Origin: JAGNHN01 sp964590645
Lineage (GTDB): Bacteria; Bacteroidota; Bacteroidia; Bacteroidales; JAGNHN01
NCBI GenBank assembly: GCA_964590645.1
Contig: CAZPYJ010000013.1
Coordinates: 1 to 64,000, forward strand
Direction of reading: 5' to 3'
Length of the DNA stretch: 64,000 bases
Part shown: positions 24,373 to 31,537 of the stretch, one piece after another
How the letters are laid out: each line of letters starts with the position of its first letter
Position numbering within the stretch: position 1 is the stretch's first letter
Translations under genes and position numbers: made by a program
The notes under the pieces: generated by a model
Told to the model about the DNA's origin: nothing
Seen by the model: only the letters and a program-made list of their open reading frames with translations
Databases searched by the model: none

Positions 24373-26277
24373 CTACCGTATCATCCCCAGGCTGCGCTCA
24401 ATGAAAGCCGTCAAGTCCTCCCCTTCCAGCATCTGCTGCGAAAGCAAAGCCAAATCCGTCATCTGACTGATCCTCTCCTTACGCACCGACTCATCCTCCG
24501 TTTTAAGCAAATCAACCACCAGCGCGTGATTGCTGTTCACCACAAGATTGAAGCTGTCAGGAAGACCGCCCATATAATCCATTCCGCCGCCAATGGCCGA
24601 CATATCCTTCATCCTGCGCAAAAACTCAGGACGGGTGATCATCATCGGCATCTCATCTTGCGACAAGCTTTCAAAAACCACGTGAAAACGCTCCTTGTCC
24701 ACCGCTTCCTCAATCCAGGGCTTGATCTTTTCCTGCTCCTCCTGGCTCAACTTGGATGGAACCTCCTCGTCTTTAGGAATCAGCTTTTCCACCGTGTCGG
24801 AATCCACCCTCACAAAACGGCTGTTCTCCAGTTTCTGCTCGAGCATATTGATGAAGTGATTGTCGAGGGTACCATCCATCAGCAAGACATCATAGCCCTT
24901 CTCTTTGGCCTTGCGCACAAAACTGTGCTGTGTCTTGGGGTCCGAAGCATAGAGATACACCCCCTTTTTATCCTTGTCCTCCTGAAGCGGCAGGATATGG
25001 GCGCGGTATTCTTCCAGGGTGAAATACTTTCCTTCCAGGTTCTTCAACAGGGCAAACTTTTCGGCCCTTTCATAAAACTTCTCTTCCGAGATCATCCCGT
25101 ACTGTATGAAAACACGGATATCATCCCACTTCTTCTCAAAATCCTCTCTTTTGTGTTTGAAGAGCTCCTCCAGTTTGTCGGCCACCTTCTTCATAATATG
25201 GCTGGAGATCTTCTTCACATTGCCATCGCTCTGGAGATAACTGCGGGAAACGTTTAATGGAATATCCGGAGAATCAATCACTCCGTGCAGAAGCGTAAGG
25301 AAATCCGGGACGATGCCTTCCACCTCATCTGTGACAAAAACCTGGTTGCTGTACAATTGGATCTTATCCCTTTGTACCTCCATATTCCGTTTCACCTTTG
25401 GGAAATACAGGATGCCGGTCAGGTTGAAGGGATAATCCACATTCAGATGAATATGGAAGAGCGGCTCCTCGAAGGTCATCGGATACAATTCGCGATAGAA
25501 GGCCTTGTAATCTTCATCCGTCAGCTCCGCAGGCTTTTTCTTCCAGGCCGGGTCGGTATTGTTGATGATGCGCGGCTGGGTGTGGTATTCATACTTATCG
25601 TTGCCCTGCTCATCCTTTTCCCCTTCCACCTTTTCATACTTCTGCTCATCGCCAAAACGGATGGCAACAGGAAGGAATTTGGCATATTTCTTCAGCAGAC
25701 TGAGTATCCGGTCTTCTTCCAGGAACTCCGTTGAATCTTCTGCGATTTGCAATACGATATCTGTGCCCCTTTCCGTCTTCTCGTACTCGGTCATTTCATA
25801 ATTGGGGCTTCCGTCACAGGTCCAGTGCACCCCTTTAGTACCTGCACCCTTTTTATATGTTTTGGTATAGATATCCACCTTTTCCGCCACCATAAAACTG
25901 GAATAGAATCCCAGACCGAAATGTCCGATAATGGCTGCGGCATCTGCTTCCGATTTGCCTTTGAATTTGGAAATGAATTCTTCGGCACTCGAGAAGGCGA
26001 TCTGGTTGATATACTTTTCCACTTCCTCCGCCGTCATCCCTATCCCTTTGTCCCGGATGGTGATGGTTTTCTTCTCTTTATCCAGCAGGACTTCGATAGT
26101 CAGATCGCCTAATTCACCCTTCACATTACCACTGGATGCCAGCATTTTAAGTTTCTGTGTGGCATCCACGGCATTGGATATAAGCTCCCGAAGGAATATC
26201 TCGTGATCGGAATAGAGGAATTTTTTGATGATGGGGAAAATGTTTTCCGTCTGAACATTGATCTTTCCTTTATGCAT
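24373..26277 (-). CDS. htpG: Molecular chaperone HtpG (bacterial Hsp90)
   Basis: A 634-residue ATP-dependent dimeric chaperone of the cytoplasm. The GHKL ATPase domain is at residues 1-230 (FLRELISNAVDA, IRDKGIGMTAEEVE, IGHFGLGFYSSFMVAEKV), the middle domain about 240-500 (YFPKVKRNMEV, PLNVSRSYLQ), and the dimerisation domain in the last 120. Length matches bacterial HtpG. It begins 80 bases after the RuvC-like gene on the same strand; a short palindrome lies in that gap. No CIRCE element is seen. Confidence 0.97.
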   Translation of the reverse strand: MHKGKINVQTENIFPIIKKFLYSDHEIFLRELISNAVDATQKLKMLASSGNVKGELGDLTIEVLLDKEKKTITIRDKGIGMTAEEVEKYINQIAFSSAEEFISKFKGKSEADAAAIIGHFGLGFYSSFMVAEKVDIYTKTYKKGAGTKGVHWTCDGSPNYEMTEYEKTERGTDIVLQIAEDSTEFLEEDRILSLLKKYAKFLPVAIRFGDEQKYEKVEGEKDEQGNDKYEYHTQPRIINNTDPAWKKKPAELTDEDYKAFYRELYPMTFEEPLFHIHLNVDYPFNLTGILYFPKVKRNMEVQRDKIQLYSNQVFVTDEVEGIVPDFLTLLHGVIDSPDIPLNVSRSYLQSDGNVKKISSHIMKKVADKLEELFKHKREDFEKKWDDIRVFIQYGMISEEKFYERAEKFALLKNLEGKYFTLEEYRAHILPLQEDKDKKGVYLYASDPKTQHSFVRKAKEKGYDVLLMDGTLDNHFINMLEQKLENSRFVRVDSDTVEKLIPKDEEVPSKLSQEEQEKIKPWIEEAVDKERFHVVFESLSQDEMPMMITRPEFLRRMKDMSAIGGGMDYMGGLPDSFNLVVNSNHALVVDLLKTEDESVRKERISQMTDLALLSQQMLEGEDLTAFIERSLGMIR

Positions 26278-26338
26278 TTTCAGATATTTTTATGGATCGG
26301 GTGCCTTGCTTTCAAAGGATGTGCCATCGGTGCCGGGC

Positions 26339-26351
26339 TGTCAATTTGACA
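26339..26351. promoter_or_regulatory. Perfect short palindrome upstream of htpG
   Basis: TGTCAATTTGACA, arms TGTCAA/TTGACA, lies 62 bases before the htpG start and 7 bases after the stop of the RuvC-like gene. It could be an operator or a weak transcription stop; there is no T run. Confidence 0.3.
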
Positions 26352-26357
26352 ATAAAC

Positions 26358-26882
26358 TCAGGGGAGCACTGTCGGGTTGACCCAGCCTTTCTTTCCTATG
26401 GCCCAATACCCGCATAGGATGGCTTCCGCCACATCATCCTGGAGGGGGGTTGCCGGTTTGCTTGCCCCGAGCTGATCAATCACCGTTCTTGCAAGGGTTA
26501 GCGCATTTTGTTTTGCCTGTACACCGCTTCTTTGTTGACGAGGGTAGAGGATGTCTTTTCGCCATTCCTCAGCACTGACGATACGCACCTCCAGGTCTCT
26601 GATGGCGGCTTCTTTCATCCAGGGCCTGGCCAGGTCTCCGCCTCCTTCAATCACCAAAAAGGCCAGATCGGGCCAACGGCCAAGGATAGAGGGAATGGCT
26701 TTGCGCATCCTGGCGGCATTGCCAAAGTTGGCAGACTGATACCAGCGCAGGGAAGGGACATTCGAGAAACAGGCAAACCCGGTACGAACCCCCAGATCCA
26801 CAGCCAGCAATGCGATTTCTTCCGGGTACTTCGTCATCCCGTTTGGCAGGATTTCGGAGTGTGATGTGGCTTTTCTTTGCAT
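26358..26882 (-). CDS. Stand-alone RuvC-like (RNase H fold) protein, probable nuclease
   Basis: 174 residues from 26882, or 159 from the ATG at 26837. The pattern fits the RuvC/RNase H superfamily: strand LLAVDLGVRTGFACF (D29), strand LAFLVIEGGGD (E79), a VSAEEWRKDIL segment, a lysine-bearing helix (VQAKQNALTLA), and the end DDVAEAILCGYWA (D149/D150). The spacing of the three acid positions resembles RuvC, but this is not the housekeeping ruvC, whose sequence is different. No recombination partner genes are nearby. It may resolve branched DNA or be a remnant of a mobile system; the substrate is unknown. Confidence 0.65.
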   Translation of the reverse strand: MQRKATSHSEILPNGMTKYPEEIALLAVDLGVRTGFACFSNVPSLRWYQSANFGNAARMRKAIPSILGRWPDLAFLVIEGGGDLARPWMKEAAIRDLEVRIVSAEEWRKDILYPRQQRSGVQAKQNALTLARTVIDQLGASKPATPLQDDVAEAILCGYWAIGKKGWVNPTVLP

Positions 26883-26895
26883 TGGAAGAAATGGA

Positions 26896-26930
26896 TTTGA
26901 GACCGGGTCAAGGTAAATTTTATATCTTAG
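26896..26930 (+). promoter_or_regulatory. Promoter of ilvE
   Basis: TTTG at 26896-26899, 23 bases, then TATCTTAG at 26923-26930 (seven of eight matches to TAnnTTTG). The leader to the ATG at 26978 is about 40 bases and A/T-rich. Confidence 0.55.
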
Positions 26931-26977
26931 CCTGGCTGATGTGAAGCATTTTTTTTCTCATAAAAAAAACACACAAT

Positions 26978-27997
26978 ATGGAAAACATTAACTGGGGGGG
27001 ACTCCCTTTTGCTTACTACAAGACCGACTACAACGTACGTTGCTATTTCAGAAATGGCAAGTGGGGAGAACTGGAAATTTCTTCTTCCGAACAGATCACA
27101 ATGCATATGGCGGCTACCTGTCTGCACTACGGGCAGGAAGCATTTGAGGGAATGAAGGCCTTTCGGGGCAAGGATGGAAAAGTACGCCTCTTTCGCTGGG
27201 AGGACAATGCGAAAAGGATGCAAAGTTCAGCCAGGGGTGTGGTGATGGCAGAGCCGCCCATCGAGCTTTTCCGGGAGGCTGTTTTCACTGCCGTCAGGAT
27301 GAACAGCAAATACGTCCCCCCGTACGGATCAGGAGCAAGCCTGTATATCCGGCCCCTCTTGATCGGGACAGGTCCACAGGTGGGGGTTAAACCTGCCGAG
27401 GAGTATTTGTTTATGGTCTTTGTGGGCCCGGTAGGCCCTTATTTTAAAGAAGGCTTCAATCCGGTGAAGGTTCAGATTGCCCGGGATTATGATCGGGCTG
27501 CTCCTCTGGGCACGGGTCAGTACAAAGTAGGTGGTAACTATGCAGCCAGCCTCCCTGCGGGCCTGAGGGCACATCAGGAAGGCTACGCAGCCGCACTCTT
27601 CCTGGATGCCAAGGAAAAGGCCTATATCGATGAAGCAGGTCCGGCTAATTTTTTTGGAATTAAAGGAGATCTTTATGTTACTCCGGGCTCTCCCTCCATC
27701 CTGCCTTCCATCACCAATAAAAGCCTGATTACCCTGGCCGAAGACCTGGGGATGAAGGTGGAACGCCGACACATTTATGTGGAAGAACTGGCTGAATTTG
27801 AAGAAGTGGGAGCCTGTGGTACTGCTGCCGTCATTTCACCGATTAAGGAGATCCACGACCGGGACACGGATAAGAGATATACCTATTGCAAGGACGGAAA
27901 GGCCGGCCCCGTCTCTACCAAGCTGTTCCACAAACTGCAAGCGATTCAGGCTGGAGAAGAAGAAGACATTCACAACTGGGTTACCATTGTCGAATAA
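26978..27997 (+). CDS. ilvE: Branched-chain amino acid aminotransferase
   Basis: A 339-residue class IV PLP aminotransferase, type II IlvE, which makes valine, leucine and isoleucine from their 2-oxo acids or degrades them. Motifs: LHYGQEAFEGMKAFRG, RLFRWEDNAKRMQ, YIRPLLIGTG, GTGQYKVGGNYAASL (the lysine for PLP), and AGPANFFGI, with VGACGTAAVISP near the end for the phosphate. The length is slightly under the usual 350. The start codons contain a G7 run (WGG). Transcription ends at the hairpin 28024-28053. Confidence 0.95.
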   Translation: MENINWGGLPFAYYKTDYNVRCYFRNGKWGELEISSSEQITMHMAATCLHYGQEAFEGMKAFRGKDGKVRLFRWEDNAKRMQSSARGVVMAEPPIELFREAVFTAVRMNSKYVPPYGSGASLYIRPLLIGTGPQVGVKPAEEYLFMVFVGPVGPYFKEGFNPVKVQIARDYDRAAPLGTGQYKVGGNYAASLPAGLRAHQEGYAAALFLDAKEKAYIDEAGPANFFGIKGDLYVTPGSPSILPSITNKSLITLAEDLGMKVERRHIYVEELAEFEEVGACGTAAVISPIKEIHDRDTDKRYTYCKDGKAGPVSTKLFHKLQAIQAGEEEDIHNWVTIVE

Positions 27998-28023
27998 GCC
28001 CTCCCAAACCTAATAATGGAAAT

Positions 28024-28053
28024 GGGCTGTCTTATTTCGTGAGGCAGCCCTTT
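28024..28053 (+). terminator. Rho-independent terminator of ilvE
   Basis: GGGCTG and CAGCCC form a six-pair stem around a short A/T loop, directly followed by TTT. It lies 27 bases after the ilvE stop. Confidence 0.65.
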
Positions 28054-28211
28054 GCTATGCTTGGGGACCTTCTCTCGCGTTATGCCCGAGTAAAAGTTAA
28101 GGCTGCCTTGCCTATCCGCCAACTAAGCCACTTACCTTCAACTCTTCAAAGTTAGCCTTGCAAACCTGCTGGTCTCCTGACCTTCAGAACAAACTGATCT
28201 CCTGGTCTTCC

Positions 28212-28254
28212 GACCTTCTGATCTTCTGACCTTCTGACCTTCTGACCTTCTGGC
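28212..28254. repeat. Octamer tandem array (GACCTTCT family)
   Basis: Five units GACCTTCT (one GATCTTCT) in register, the reverse complement of the 5620-5701 array, located in the gap between convergent ilvE and pyrF. A looser stretch of related CTGACC/CTGGTC words precedes it from about 28160. Confidence 0.85.
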
Positions 28255-28283
28255 TTTGCTGTGCCTGCGCACTAAACAAAAAG

Positions 28284-29183
28284 CTAGGCTATACCTTGTT
28301 CATTTCTTTGCTCGCCGAGGCGGCTGAATTGAGCTAAGAGGCCAGCCATTTGTGTTTGCATCTTTTTTGCCTCTGCAGCGGCAGCCTCCGCAAAATCCTC
28401 CCCTTTGGAGGCAAACAGAATGCTGCGGGAGGCATTGACGAGTAATCCGCATTCCTTGTTCAATCCATAGCGGGCCACATCCTCCAGGCTTCCTCCCTGA
28501 GACCCTACTCCCGGTACCAGAAGAAAGTGCTCCGGAACGATTTTGCGGATGCCTTCCAGCCTTTCTGCCTGGGTAGCCCCCACCACAAACATTGTATTCT
28601 CAGGGCTGCCCCACTGCATCGCTCGGCGCAGTACGCATTCGTATAAGGTGCGGGAAGAAGCCCCGCGACGGCAAAACAGCTTCCCGAAACGACTTTGACG
28701 GGGCCTGAGCATCTGGAAATCACGGGCGCTTTTATTGGAGGTCAGTGCCAGGATCACGGCCCACTTATCGGGGAAATTCAGGAAGGGGGAAACGGTGTCT
28801 TCTCCCATATAGGGAGACAGGGTGACTCCGTCAGCATTCAGATGCTGAAAGAAAGCCCGGGCGTACATCGCAGAGGTATTGCCAATGTCTCCGCGTTTGG
28901 CATCGGCAATAATAAAAGGGCGGGGTTCGAGCTGTTGAAGGTAATCCATTGTGCGCTCCAGGCTCCTCCAGCCGTCTGCACCGCGGCTTTCATAAAAGGC
29001 CATATTCGGTTTGTATGCTACGGCATAGGGCAGAGTTGCATCGATAATGGCTTTGTTGAATGCAAAAACCGGATCATCTTCTTTCTGCAGATGGGCCGGG
29101 AATTTTTCCGGATCGCTGTCGAGGCCGACACATAAGAAGGATTTTTTGTAACGGATCAGATCAAGCAGGACTTCTTTTTTCAT
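28284..29183 (-). CDS. pyrF: Orotidine 5'-phosphate decarboxylase, type 2
   Basis: A 299-residue enzyme converting OMP to UMP. It has the long (type 2) form: FLCVGLDSD, YKPNMAFYE, PFIIADAKRGDIGNTS with catalytic K96, LSPYMGEDTV, LTSNKSARDFQ, FVVGATQAERL and LLVPGVGSQGG. Between about residues 163 and 180 there is a basic stretch (RPRQSRFGKLFCRRG) where relatives usually have a shorter loop. It ends the purM-prfA-pyrF series, 21 bases after prfA. Confidence 0.95.
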   Translation of the reverse strand: MKKEVLLDLIRYKKSFLCVGLDSDPEKFPAHLQKEDDPVFAFNKAIIDATLPYAVAYKPNMAFYESRGADGWRSLERTMDYLQQLEPRPFIIADAKRGDIGNTSAMYARAFFQHLNADGVTLSPYMGEDTVSPFLNFPDKWAVILALTSNKSARDFQMLRPRQSRFGKLFCRRGASSRTLYECVLRRAMQWGSPENTMFVVGATQAERLEGIRKIVPEHFLLVPGVGSQGGSLEDVARYGLNKECGLLVNASRSILFASKGEDFAEAAAAEAKKMQTQMAGLLAQFSRLGEQRNEQGIA

Positions 29184-29204
29184 TTTTTTTGGGGTGTGGA
29201 AGGG

Positions 29205-30278
29205 TTATTCACTGACCATTTCTTTAAGCTTCTCCGCGTTTTCAGCCATCTGCAAAGCTTCAATCAGATCGTCGATCTCACCGTTGATCACGGTTTGGAG
29301 GGTAGCATTCATATTGATACGATGATCGGTCACCCTGTTTTGCGGCCAGTTATAGGTGCGGATCTTGGCCGAGCGGTCGCCGGTGGAAACCATTGTTTTC
29401 CTTTTTCCGGAAACTTCATCCAGGTGCTTCTGCATTTCGATTTCATAGATGCGGCTTCGGAGCACCTTCATTGCTTTTTCCAGGTTTTTGATCTGAGACT
29501 TCTCATCCTGGCAGGTGGCTACAATGCCGGTTGGGATATGAGTGAGACGCACTGCGGAGTATGTCGTATTCACCGACTGTCCCCCGGGGCCTGAGGAGCA
29601 AAACGTGTCTTTGCGGATATCCGCAGCTTTGATCTCCACATCCACCTCATCCGCTTCAGGAAGCACTACCACGCTGGCGGCAGAGGTATGAATCCTGCCC
29701 TGCGTCTCCGTTTGAGGAACCCGTTGAACCCGGTGAACACCCGATTCGTATTTCAGAACACCATACACATCATCACCAATCACATTGAAAATAATCTCTT
29801 TGTACCCGCCTACGGTGCCTTCAGTGAAATCCACTACTTCAACCTTCCAGTTCCGTTTTTCGCAGTACTTGCTGTATAGTCTGAACAGATCTCCGGCGAA
29901 GATGCTGGCTTCATCCCCCCCGGTACCCGCCCTTATCTCCATCAGGGCATTTTTGCTGTCTTCCGGATCTTTCGGAATCAACAGGATACGAACCTTTTCT
30001 TCCATATCCTCCCGGGCCTGGGTCAGCGAATGCAGTTCTTCGCGTGCCATAGCCCTGAATTCTTCATCCTTTTCCTTTTGGAGCAGTTCTTTGGTCGACT
30101 GCATATTGGCCAGGATGTCTGCATAAGTCCGGTAAGCCTGGACGATAGGCAGCAATTCTTTGTAATCCTTATTGAGCTTAATAAAGCGTTTCATATCCCC
30201 GCTTACCTTGGGATCATTCATCAGGGCTTCAATCTCCAGGAAGCGCTGATACAGGGCTTCTAACTTATCCTTTAGCAT
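29205..30278 (-). CDS. prfA: Peptide chain release factor 1
   Basis: A 357-residue release factor that reads UAA and UAG and triggers peptide release. The GGQ motif is at 232-234 in CSSGPGGQSVNTT. The codon-reading tripeptide position is P188-Q-T (VPQTETQGR) where E. coli has PAT; the flanking RVP and TQGRIHTSA are conserved, so RF1 specificity is still expected. Domain 1 is a helical hairpin (1-110). Spaced 20 bases after purM. Confidence 0.97.
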   Translation of the reverse strand: MLKDKLEALYQRFLEIEALMNDPKVSGDMKRFIKLNKDYKELLPIVQAYRTYADILANMQSTKELLQKEKDEEFRAMAREELHSLTQAREDMEEKVRILLIPKDPEDSKNALMEIRAGTGGDEASIFAGDLFRLYSKYCEKRNWKVEVVDFTEGTVGGYKEIIFNVIGDDVYGVLKYESGVHRVQRVPQTETQGRIHTSAASVVVLPEADEVDVEIKAADIRKDTFCSSGPGGQSVNTTYSAVRLTHIPTGIVATCQDEKSQIKNLEKAMKVLRSRIYEIEMQKHLDEVSGKRKTMVSTGDRSAKIRTYNWPQNRVTDHRINMNATLQTVINGEIDDLIEALQMAENAEKLKEMVSE

Positions 30279-30298
30279 TGTTTGTTCTAAAAGTTCAT

Positions 30299-31471
30299 TT
30301 ATCCTTCGTACACATATTCGCCCTTATCATCCCGTATCGTAAGCTTACTGCCTGAGGCCGCTTCGCAACGACCGATGATACGGGCTTCGATCTTCATCTC
30401 GCGGGCAAGATCAACTACCTGAGCTGCATATTGTTCAGGCAGGTATATCTCCATCCGGTGCCCCATATTAAACACCTGATACATTTCAGCCCTTCCCGTA
30501 CCCGACTCTTCTTCAATCAGGCGAAAGAGGGGGGGAAGTGCAAAGAGGTCATCCTTGACCACATTGAGGTTTTCTATAAAACGCAGCACCTTGGTCTGTC
30601 CTCCTCCGGTACAGTGTATCATCCCGTGAATCTCTGCTCGCAGGCTTGAAAGGAGCTGTCGGAGCAGAGGAGCGTAGGTACGGGTAGGTGAGAGGATTAG
30701 CTTTCCAACGGGAACCCCATCGATCTCCTCCTGGAGCAGCCGGGTCCCGGTATAGCTGAGACTTTCAGGAATAGCCGGGTCAAAACTTTCAGGATATTGT
30801 GCCGCATAGGTATGGTTGAGGATATCGTGCCGCGCCGAAGTCAGGCCGTTACTGCCCATCCCTCCATTGTATTCCTCTTCCCAGGCAGCCTGGCCGAAGG
30901 AAGCCAGCCCGATTACCACATCTCCTTCACGGATACGGCGGGCGTTGATCACTTCATTCCGCGGCATACGCGCAGTCAGGGTAGAATCCACGATGATGGT
31001 CCGGACCAGGTCACCCACATCGGCGGTCTCTCCCCCTCCCGACCATATATCGATGCCGTGCTCACGCATCTTTTGCAGAAAGGCTTCACTTCCTTCGATG
31101 ATCGCAGCGATGACCTCAGCGGGGATCAGGTTTCTGTTTCTTCCGATGGTGGAAGAGAGCAGAAAACCCTTGGTGGCACCCACGCATAGCACATCATCCA
31201 GGTTCATTACGATGGCGTCCTGGGCGATGCCTTTCCACACACTCAGATCGCCGGTTTCCTTCCAGTACAGGTAGGCGAGAGAGGATTTGGTGCCGGCACC
31301 ATCGGCGTGGATGATGTTGCAATAGTCAGGGTCTCCTCCCAGATAATCAGGGAGCACCTTACAGAAAGCACCCGGGAAGAGGCCTTCTTCCGAATGTTGC
31401 AGGGCCCGGTGCACATCCTGTTTGGAGCTGGACACCCCACGACTGGCATAGCGCGAAGCTTCTGGGTTCAT
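30299..31471 (-). CDS. purM: Phosphoribosylformylglycinamidine cyclo-ligase (AIR synthase)
   Basis: A 390-residue purine enzyme that closes the imidazole ring using ATP. It shows YASRGVSSSKQDVH, HADGAGTKSSLAYLY, MNLDDVLCVGA, DIWSGGGETADVGD, VVIGLASFG and HCTGGGQTKVLRFI, the order of the Bacteroidota-type PurM, which is longer than the E. coli form (345). It starts 66 bases after a terminator and heads the purM-prfA-pyrF series. Confidence 0.96.
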   Translation of the reverse strand: MNPEASRYASRGVSSSKQDVHRALQHSEEGLFPGAFCKVLPDYLGGDPDYCNIIHADGAGTKSSLAYLYWKETGDLSVWKGIAQDAIVMNLDDVLCVGATKGFLLSSTIGRNRNLIPAEVIAAIIEGSEAFLQKMREHGIDIWSGGGETADVGDLVRTIIVDSTLTARMPRNEVINARRIREGDVVIGLASFGQAAWEEEYNGGMGSNGLTSARHDILNHTYAAQYPESFDPAIPESLSYTGTRLLQEEIDGVPVGKLILSPTRTYAPLLRQLLSSLRAEIHGMIHCTGGGQTKVLRFIENLNVVKDDLFALPPLFRLIEEESGTGRAEMYQVFNMGHRMEIYLPEQYAAQVVDLAREMKIEARIIGRCEAASGSKLTIRDDKGEYVYEG

Positions 31472-31477
31472 AGCACA

Positions 31478-31513
31478 TAAAATAAAAGAAGCATTCCGGC
31501 CATACCGGAACGC
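31478..31513 (-). terminator. Terminator of the PorE-like gene
   Basis: On the minus strand GCGTTCCGG and CCGGAATGC pair (one G-U) around a five-base loop, followed by a T-rich run (31478-31490). It lies 25 bases after the stop at 31538 and before purM. Confidence 0.75.
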
Positions 31514-31537
31514 TCCCAGAAAATAAATTCATTATAG

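Noticed and set aside
24526..25257. Plus-strand 243-codon frame opposite htpG
   Set aside because: His/Leu-rich antisense of a highly conserved gene with no motif of its own.
26278..26357. CIRCE (HrcA) operator before htpG
   Set aside because: Only a 13-base palindrome without the CIRCE arms is present.
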